12,360 nucleotides of DNA from Euryarchaeota archaeon UBA128. Its GTDB lineage: Archaea > Thermoplasmatota > Poseidoniia > Poseidoniales > Poseidoniaceae. The translations under genes were made by a program, and so were the position numbers. Position 1 is the stretch's first letter. The number at the start of each line of letters is the position of its first letter. The stretch spans positions 4,092-16,451 of the forward strand of contig DALZ01000145.1 in the NCBI GenBank assembly GCA_002496955.1. Reading direction: 5' to 3'. The notes beneath the pieces were generated by a model. That model saw only the letters and a program-made list of their open reading frames with translations. It was not told the DNA's origin and did not search any database. Positions 8,820 to 12,360 of this stretch are shown in pieces.

Positions 8820-10862
8820 TTACGATAGTCGTTTTACTCTTCTGAAGAATCTTGTTGCGAAGGATTTTGTCGATGCTGGTTCATTTGAAGTGTTCATTTT
8901 CATTGCTGTTGGATAGCACTCACGATAGGTCCTGTGGTCGTTTCTATTATCGAGCAGAAGTATCAGTGCTCGATCCTCAATTGAGCGTATTGGTCTGCCC
9001 ATTGCCTGAAGTATTGAATTAATAGCCGGTTGAGTCACTGTGTAACGCCAGGCGTTTTGTTGCCCAAATTTATCACCAATATATTTCTTCAACGAATCCG
9101 ATAATACCGAGGGCGGTGGGTTTGGTATGCCAATACAAACCACTGATCCGAGAACACCCTCGTTGTAGTCGATTCCTTCGGATAGCCTAGCGCCAAACAC
9201 GCCACACAGTAATATCCGTTTGCCAATCCTGCGCTCATTTTTTAATTTCGTAACGACTCGGTCGATATCATCTTTTGACCAATCTCTAGATTCAGTAATT
9301 TTTGTCACCCCAATGAATGATTGATCACCGAGTATTTCTTCCATAAGTCGATATGATGGACAAAAAACTGCAACATGGTCTTCGCTTCCATCGATTAACG
9401 CCTGAATGTGGGCGCGCATTTTTTCCCACATAACTTTCGACCGTTGATTATATTTTGTCGTTACATCTCGAGCAATTAGCACTGGTCTTCGCTCTCCAGC
9501 GAACGGTGAAACATATGACGTCTTGGTGGTGAGACTTTTTGGCAGGGCTAGAATGTCTGCATACATCGATGGTGGATAGAGCGTTCCGGACATAAGTATT
9601 GAACCAGCAGTTTTGGCAAACAGAGGCCCAGATAATACACCGGGGTCGAGTAAGTGAGTGGTTATTTTTCCTTCTTTACCTTTAGGCGAGAATACCATGC
9701 AAAGTGCAGTGGTTTGGCCATAACGGACTATTGAATCGATTATGTGGGCAATTCTGTGAGCAAATGGTTCGGTTGAATCTTCTTCATCTTCAGTATCAAC
9801 ATCCACTAAACTCAAGGTGTGTTGTAATTTTTCCAAGCGATTGTGCGGTGTGTAGGGTATTGCTTTCGAGTCTGCTTCAAGTTTCAATTGGCCAGTAGCG
9901 CCCTCATATTCATCGCAGGCCAAGTGTAATATTCTGGAAAATTCATCTATCTCAATCAGAAATTCCTCCTCATCACTTATTTTGTCATGAAGGGTTTTGA
10001 AATAATCAGAAATTTTTGTCCGAAACAGTTTCATCACCTCTAAACACCAATCTACTTCAGCCAATAAGTGGGGAGAACTGTTCGTGGAATTTTTCATAGT
10101 AATTTTTTCTATTTCACCCATATATTCCTCCAACTCAAAAACGGCGTTTCTAACTATAGTTGGAGTTATTACACGCTCCATACTCATTCTGATACGATCC
10201 GGCAAATTATGCGCTTCATCAACTATCAAAATCGTATTCTGCAGCGAGATTCCCATTGCAGGTAGCGAACTTTCTCGTACTTGTTCGGCAAATACGTGAT
10301 TATAATCACATACCAGTATGTCACAATCCTTTGCTGCGTTACGACAGGTTTGCCATGCACATATGCCGAATGTCTTGGCTTTCTCCACAGTCTCAAAAAC
10401 ATGTCTTGGTGATTCCAGAATGAAGTTTCTTACATCTTCTTTTAATCTTGGTCTTGCCGATTCACTAGAGCCTTCCTCACACAAGCAACGTCCTGACTGT
10501 ATGTCGAGCACTTCGCACATTGATTCTCGGCCGATTATGTCAACAACTTTGACACGCCGATGTTGAGCAGATAATCTAGAATTTATTTTTTTTACAGTGT
10601 CAATGACAATCTTATGCTGCGATTGCCTACCGGTCAGAAATAGAATGTGGGGTTTTATGGAACTGTTCATGGCGATTTCTAGCGCAGCAGCAATTGAAGC
10701 GGCGGTTTTTCCGATACCAGTTGGAGCTGCCGCAAGGTGATGCCCGTTAGATTTTAGGGAACTCCTGCACTCCCTAATCATATCAATTTGTCCAGGTCGC
10801 GGGAATTCGTGCGCTAAAAATGGGAAACTACCAGACCCACCATCCACATAATTTCCCGCCAT
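8820..10862 (-). CDS. XPD/Rad3-family superfamily 2 Fe-S DNA helicase
   Basis: This 680-residue protein is a 5'-3' DNA helicase of the XPD/DinG group, ATP-driven, with an expected role in DNA repair or duplex/R-loop processing. Motifs in order: RPGQ near residue 22, Walker A APTGIGKT at 46-53, Fe-S domain, DEAH box at 215-218 (ILIVDEAHNL), SGTL at 425-428, HVAVFCPSYR near 496, GARLSEGIDY at 557-566, and QAMGRPIR at 619-626. Probable Fe-S ligands are Cys116, Cys126, Cys128 and Cys168, the last in GICAW where most relatives have CPY. Cys173, Cys180 and Cys185 are additional. The Arch-like insert lies between the DEAH box and SGTL. Length is normal for archaeal XPD-like proteins, with a basic tail ending RRVKRLS. 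No Shine-Dalgarno precedes the ATG at 10862; a TATA-like TTTAGAAT 21 bases upstream suggests a leaderless transcript. Assignment as a true XPD orthologue rather than a paralogue is not settled. Confidence 0.93.
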   Translation of the reverse strand: MAGNYVDGGSGSFPFLAHEFPRPGQIDMIRECRSSLKSNGHHLAAAPTGIGKTAASIAAALEIAMNSSIKPHILFLTGRQSQHKIVIDTVKKINSRLSAQHRRVKVVDIIGRESMCEVLDIQSGRCLCEEGSSESARPRLKEDVRNFILESPRHVFETVEKAKTFGICAWQTCRNAAKDCDILVCDYNHVFAEQVRESSLPAMGISLQNTILIVDEAHNLPDRIRMSMERVITPTIVRNAVFELEEYMGEIEKITMKNSTNSSPHLLAEVDWCLEVMKLFRTKISDYFKTLHDKISDEEEFLIEIDEFSRILHLACDEYEGATGQLKLEADSKAIPYTPHNRLEKLQHTLSLVDVDTEDEEDSTEPFAHRIAHIIDSIVRYGQTTALCMVFSPKGKEGKITTHLLDPGVLSGPLFAKTAGSILMSGTLYPPSMYADILALPKSLTTKTSYVSPFAGERRPVLIARDVTTKYNQRSKVMWEKMRAHIQALIDGSEDHVAVFCPSYRLMEEILGDQSFIGVTKITESRDWSKDDIDRVVTKLKNERRIGKRILLCGVFGARLSEGIDYNEGVLGSVVCIGIPNPPPSVLSDSLKKYIGDKFGQQNAWRYTVTQPAINSILQAMGRPIRSIEDRALILLLDNRNDHRTYRECYPTAMKMNTSNEPASTKSFATRFFRRVKRLS

Positions 10863-10883
10863 AGAGTGATAGTCGCGTCGGCG

Positions 10884-10891
10884 ATTCTAAA
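10884..10891 (-). promoter_or_regulatory. Possible TATA box for the helicase gene
   Basis: On the minus strand TTTAGAAT lies at -29 to -22 relative to the helicase ATG. That is where an archaeal TATA box would sit if transcription began at or next to the ATG. No Shine-Dalgarno is present, which fits a leaderless message. The match to TTTATATA is imperfect, so this is tentative. It would let the helicase and the 159-residue gene be expressed apart from the RHH gene. Confidence 0.35.
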
Positions 10892-10926
10892 GGATTGGCA
10901 TCGCGACCGCACTAATCGCAATAATT

Positions 10927-10952
10927 GTGCCCAGATAAGTGGGGCTGGGCAC
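10927..10952 (-). repeat. Perfect 8-bp inverted repeat (hairpin) between the small ORF and the helicase
   Basis: GTGCCCAG at 10927-10934 pairs with CTGGGCAC at 10945-10952 around a 10-base loop. The stem is GC-rich and stable. Read on the minus strand it follows the stop of the possible 67-residue ORF and is followed by AATTATT, not by a run of T. It could be an mRNA 3' end, an attenuator, or a protein site ahead of the helicase promoter. No function is shown by sequence alone. Confidence 0.5.
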
Positions 10953-10966
10953 GTGGGAACCACCAA

Positions 10967-11170
10967 TCAGCTGGCTGGGGTGGAATTTGAATCCCCCCAA
11001 CCGCCTCCGTGGGGGGAAAAGGGAGAGCCACCGTTAGATGTCCCCTCACCATCTGATCCATCACGTGCGAGGCGGGCACGTATCCGCAAGTTGTTGATGG
11101 TGACAAAATTGGATCTGTCTTTTGCACCACCGAGGGTAGCATCACGATTATTATTCTCGTTTTGCTTCAT
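10967..11170 (-). CDS. Possible 67-residue small protein, Gly/Ser-rich C-terminus
   Basis: This ORF starts at the ATG at 11170, 25 bases after the stop of the RHH gene, and ends in TGA at 10967. The ATG is chosen because GAGGGG at 11178-11183 lies 7 bases before it, a good Shine-Dalgarno. The frame is also open to a GTG at 11215 that overlaps the RHH stop. The protein begins MKQNENNNRD, has a basic middle (NNLRIRARLARDG), and ends in a Gly/Ser/Pro-rich tail (SPHGGGWGDSNSTPAS). I recognise no family. Doubts: all three minus-strand frames and one plus frame stay open across part of this GC-rich patch, and the tail coincides with strong inverted repeats, so the region may instead hold a structured RNA or untranslated leader. 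Confidence 0.4.
   Translation of the reverse strand: MKQNENNNRDATLGGAKDRSNFVTINNLRIRARLARDGSDGEGTSNGGSPFSPHGGGWGDSNSTPAS
10993..11016. repeat. C6/G6 inverted repeat inside the GC-rich patch
   Basis: Six C at 10993-10998 can pair with six G at 11011-11016 around a 12-base loop. A nearby 5' arm (GGGGTGG at about 10977-10983) could compete for the same C run. The patch from about 10920 to 11090 is clearly richer in G and C than its flanks, which is typical of structured RNA in AT-leaning archaeal genomes, but it also overlaps the end of the possible small ORF. Confidence 0.4.
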
Positions 11171-11177
11171 TTCCCAT

Positions 11178-11183
11178 CCCCTC
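11178..11183 (-). promoter_or_regulatory. Ribosome binding site for the 67-residue ORF
   Basis: GAGGGG on the minus strand lies 7 bases before the ATG at 11170. It decides the ATG over the upstream in-frame GTG at 11215, which has no such site. It lies just past the RHH stop, so translation of the two could be coupled. Confidence 0.4.
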
Positions 11184-11195
11184 TGCACTCTCACC

Positions 11196-11567
11196 TTATT
11201 GTTGGTAATCTTCACTTTTAATTGTTAAAGCTCTAGATTCGTCTAGCGCTTTTTTGAGTTGTAATGTCTCCATACTTCTGGCATTAGCTTGCTTGATGTA
11301 GAGTTTCAAGCCCTCTAACGCAGCCTGTTCTTTGCTGGTCCCCTCAAGTTCGTATAGCATGTCTAAGTGCATCTTGTCCCTTCGACCAAGCGCGATTTTA
11401 ACCGTGTCCATGTCTGGTAATTTTGGTTGGCCACGCAGATATTCCTGGATTGCAAGTCTAACAACATCGGATCTGTTTCTCGCACCTAACTGGCCAATTT
11501 TGGCGTCTAGTAGCATCAAATCCTCTTCATTGATACGAAGTGAAATGTGCGAACTTGGAACTCCCAT
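11196..11567 (-). CDS. Ribbon-helix-helix DNA-binding regulator with two tandem RHH units
   Basis: This 123-residue protein is a likely transcription regulator. Residues 7-45 form a CopG/Arc-type ribbon-helix-helix: strand HISLRI, helix NEEDLMLLDAKIGQLG, then helix NRSDVVRLAIQEYLRG. Residues 55-92 can be aligned as a second copy: strand TVKIAL, helix RRDKMHLDMLYELEG, then TSKEQAALEGLKLYIKQ. Residues 93-123 look like a helical, charged tail. Ordinary RHH proteins have one unit and bind DNA as dimers, so two units may fold as a single-chain pseudo-dimer. The second unit lacks the Arg-rich strand seen in the first and might serve only in dimerisation. The ATG at 11567 has GAGGA 6 bases upstream. 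It is divergent from the 149-residue gene, so autoregulation and control of that neighbour are plausible. Confidence 0.82.
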   Translation of the reverse strand: MGVPSSHISLRINEEDLMLLDAKIGQLGARNRSDVVRLAIQEYLRGQPKLPDMDTVKIALGRRDKMHLDMLYELEGTSKEQAALEGLKLYIKQANARSMETLQLKKALDESRALTIKSEDYQQ

Positions 11568-11573
11568 GTGTCT

Positions 11574-11578
11574 TCCTC
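11574..11578 (-). promoter_or_regulatory. Ribosome binding site of the RHH gene
   Basis: GAGGA on the minus strand lies 6 bases before the ATG at 11567. It is the clearest Shine-Dalgarno in the window and fixes this start. Confidence 0.65.
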
Positions 11579-11599
11579 ATGTAATGGTAATGCTCTAGG

Positions 11600-11607
11600 C
11601 ATATAAA
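11600..11607 (-). promoter_or_regulatory. TATA box of the RHH gene
   Basis: TTTATATG on the minus strand is close to the archaeal consensus TTTATATA. Its centre is about 36 bases before the ATG, predicting a start of transcription near 11577 and a leader of only about 10 bases that still holds the ribosome site. Confidence 0.6.
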
Positions 11608-11628
11608 CGTATTCATTTTGGTGACAAA

Positions 11629-11761
11629 TTGTATTACGCTTGTAACACATGTGATTCTCTATTTGTTATTAAAATAATCGGCTTTCAGTAAGTCGAATAA
11701 GCAGTAAAGTAAACAAAAGTAAATGATAGAATCATATACCAAGCACGGATAGATTGTAACA
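11629..11761. promoter_or_regulatory. Candidate operator words in the divergent control region
   Basis: TTGTAACA occurs at 11640-11647 and again at 11754-11761, the second copy ending on the first base of the 149-residue gene. A shorter TTGTA lies at about 11630. A perfect palindrome CACATGTG is at 11646-11653, directly joined to the first copy, and TTATT-AA-AATAA lies between. RHH proteins bind short repeated or palindromic words, so these are candidates for the adjacent regulator. This is inference from position and repetition only. Confidence 0.3.
11732..11739 (+). promoter_or_regulatory. TATA box of the 149-residue gene
   Basis: TCATATAC lies at about -29 to -22 from the ATG at 11761. 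No Shine-Dalgarno precedes that ATG. Together these suggest a leaderless transcript starting at or next to the start codon, in contrast to the RHH gene on the other side. Confidence 0.5.
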
Positions 11762-12210
11762 TGAGCGTAACACCAAGTCGTAGTTTGTACCTTTACCTTA
11801 AGACGGTAGAAATCGCGTTACAAGATGCGATAGTTACCGATGATGAGGCAACTATCCTTCATGTCCTAGCCAATGCATTAGGAATTTCACCAGGCGATAC
11901 CGCAGAGTGTGTCTCGATAGCTAGAGGGGAGGAAAAAAACCCATTTGACAATTTAGCCGAGGATTACTCGGGACACCATCTCGGAGACGTGACCACTTAT
12001 CAGAGCGCGTTAATCGCTGCACTTGACGACGAAGTGATTTCAGAGGATGAGTGGTCGATGCTTGATGTCCTGCGTAGAATTATCGGATTACAATCAGATC
12101 AGCATGCAATGATAGAGGAGTCGATTCGGTCGATGTCTGAACTCGATGCAAACGGAGCAAGAAGAATCGAGCGATTGAAACGCTTCAATACAGTCTGTCC
12201 ATTAAACTAA
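11761..12210 (+). CDS. 149-residue protein with two helical acidic-loop repeats (TerB-like in character)
   Basis: The protein is two copies of one unit. Copy 1 (about residues 10-55) has the core ALQDAIVTDDEATILHVL; copy 2 (about 78-124) has ALDDEVISEDEWSMLDVLRR, at an offset of 68 residues. Each reads as helix, acidic loop with D-x-x-(I/V)-(T/S)-x-D-E, then helix ending near a GIS/GLQS turn. This pattern occurs in TerB-like and related archaeal acidic helical proteins, but I cannot name the family with confidence. The acidic loops could bind a metal ion or only cap helices. A 20-residue linker (GEEKNPFDNLAEDYSGHHLG) joins the copies. No signal peptide or membrane segment is seen. It is probably cytosolic and probably leaderless. 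Its start is 193 bases from the divergent RHH start, so shared control is likely. Confidence 0.8.
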   Translation: MSVTPSRSLYLYLKTVEIALQDAIVTDDEATILHVLANALGISPGDTAECVSIARGEEKNPFDNLAEDYSGHHLGDVTTYQSALIAALDDEVISEDEWSMLDVLRRIIGLQSDQHAMIEESIRSMSELDANGARRIERLKRFNTVCPLN

Positions 12211-12211
12211 A

Positions 12212-12236
12212 CCCATATTGTATCGCTCCATATGGG
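12212..12236 (+). repeat. 7-bp inverted repeat after the 149-residue gene
   Basis: CCCATAT at 12212-12218 pairs with ATATGGG at 12230-12236 around an 11-base loop, directly after the TAA stop. No T run follows. It could mark a 3' end or act as a control site before the glutamate dehydrogenase gene. Confidence 0.4.
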
Positions 12237-12254
12237 GCAAGCATTAGAAAGGGG

Positions 12255-12290
12255 AAATAATTGGGCAGGTCAATACAAACCACCTAGGTG
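12255..12290 (+). promoter_or_regulatory. Possible promoter and ribosome site of the glutamate dehydrogenase gene
   Basis: AAATAATT at 12255-12262 is a weak TATA-like element, with AGGTG at 12286-12290 lying 5 bases before the ATG at 12296. The arrangement (TATA, very short leader, Shine-Dalgarno) repeats that of the RHH gene. The ribosome site is the firmer of the two. Confidence 0.4.
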
Positions 12291-12295
12291 TCATC

Positions 12296-12360
12296 ATGAG
12301 CGCTATCAAAGAAATATACGAAAAAGTCAAGTCAAGAGATCCTGATCAACCAGAATTCCA
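12296..12360 (+). CDS. gdhA: Probable NADP-type glutamate dehydrogenase, 3'-partial (first 21 residues)
   Basis: Only MSAIKEIYEKVKSRDPDQPEF is visible before the window ends, with two further bases. The V-x-x-R-D-P-x-Q-x-E-F pattern matches the N-terminus of hexameric NADP-dependent glutamate dehydrogenases, for example the HVQKRDPNQTEF stretch of the E. coli enzyme. That enzyme makes glutamate from 2-oxoglutarate and ammonium with NADPH. The start is supported by AGGTG 5 bases upstream. No catalytic residue is in view, so the assignment rests on this short but distinctive leader. Confidence 0.65.
   Translation, partial: MSAIKEIYEKVKSRDPDQPEF

Noticed and set aside
10940..11020. tRNA-like T arm on the minus strand (GGA-TTCAAAT-TCC followed by CCCAGCC)
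   Set aside because: No matching GGCTGGG acceptor arm lies upstream within tRNA distance, the T stem has a mismatch, and no D or anticodon arm can be drawn. The plus-strand reading fails as well.
10912..11145. 77-residue minus-strand ORF in another frame of the same patch
   Set aside because: It has no Shine-Dalgarno or recognisable motif, and it overlaps almost all of the small ORF that does have one.
10866..11228. 120-residue plus-strand ORF
   Set aside because: It crosses the better supported minus-strand small ORF and the end of the RHH gene, has no ribosome site or promoter, and its composition looks like an antisense reading of a GC-rich patch.
11690..11730. AGTAAA-type short direct repeats as a CRISPR or integration site
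   Set aside because: The units are too short, irregular and AT-rich; they are better read as promoter-proximal AT-rich DNA. No cas gene, integrase or tRNA end is nearby.

Overview
The window looks archaeal and most resembles the Marine Group II / Poseidoniales type of Thermoplasmatota. This is an inference from gene content, not from a marker gene. Supporting signs are an XPD/Rad3-type Fe-S helicase, a giant secreted-and-anchored protein rich in Asp-type calcium repeats and N-x-S/T sequons, AT-rich TATA-like boxes close to start codons, and a mixture of Shine-Dalgarno-led and apparently leaderless genes. Base composition is moderate to AT-rich, except for a GC-rich patch at about 10920-11090.

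Layout. (1) Bases 1-8293, + strand, hold the 3' 8.3 kb of one very large gene whose start lies upstream of the window. The 2763 visible residues form a mosaic: an array of calcium-binding repeats, a transglutaminase-like domain, about 16 immunoglobulin-like beta modules, one membrane helix, and a cytoplasmic DUF4129-like tail. (2) Bases 8297-11567, - strand, hold a probable gene cluster read right to left: a protein with two ribbon-helix-helix (RHH) units, a possible 67-residue small protein, an XPD-like DNA helicase, and a 159-residue protein I do not recognise. The last gene meets the giant gene tail to tail with only 3 bases between the stops. (3) Bases 11568-11760 are a divergent control region with TATA-like boxes facing both ways and repeated TTGTA words. 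(4) Bases 11761-12360, + strand, hold a 149-residue protein built from two copies of a helical acidic-loop unit, followed by the first 21 codons of a probable NADP-type glutamate dehydrogenase.

How the parts may work together. The giant protein is most simply a surface adhesin or envelope-organising protein with its globular mass outside and its DUF4129-like domain inside. Its transglutaminase fold keeps the Cys and Asp of the usual triad but has Ser where the His normally lies. The helicase and the 159-residue protein are plausibly co-transcribed, and the helicase should act in repair or R-loop/duplex processing. The two-unit RHH protein is a likely DNA-binding regulator, and the divergent region next to it is the obvious place for it to act on itself and on the 149-residue gene. 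No mobile element, CRISPR array, rRNA or convincing tRNA is visible. The least ordinary points are the altered transglutaminase triad inside a giant DUF4129-tailed surface protein, the two-unit RHH regulator, and the GC-rich structured patch with a small ORF.
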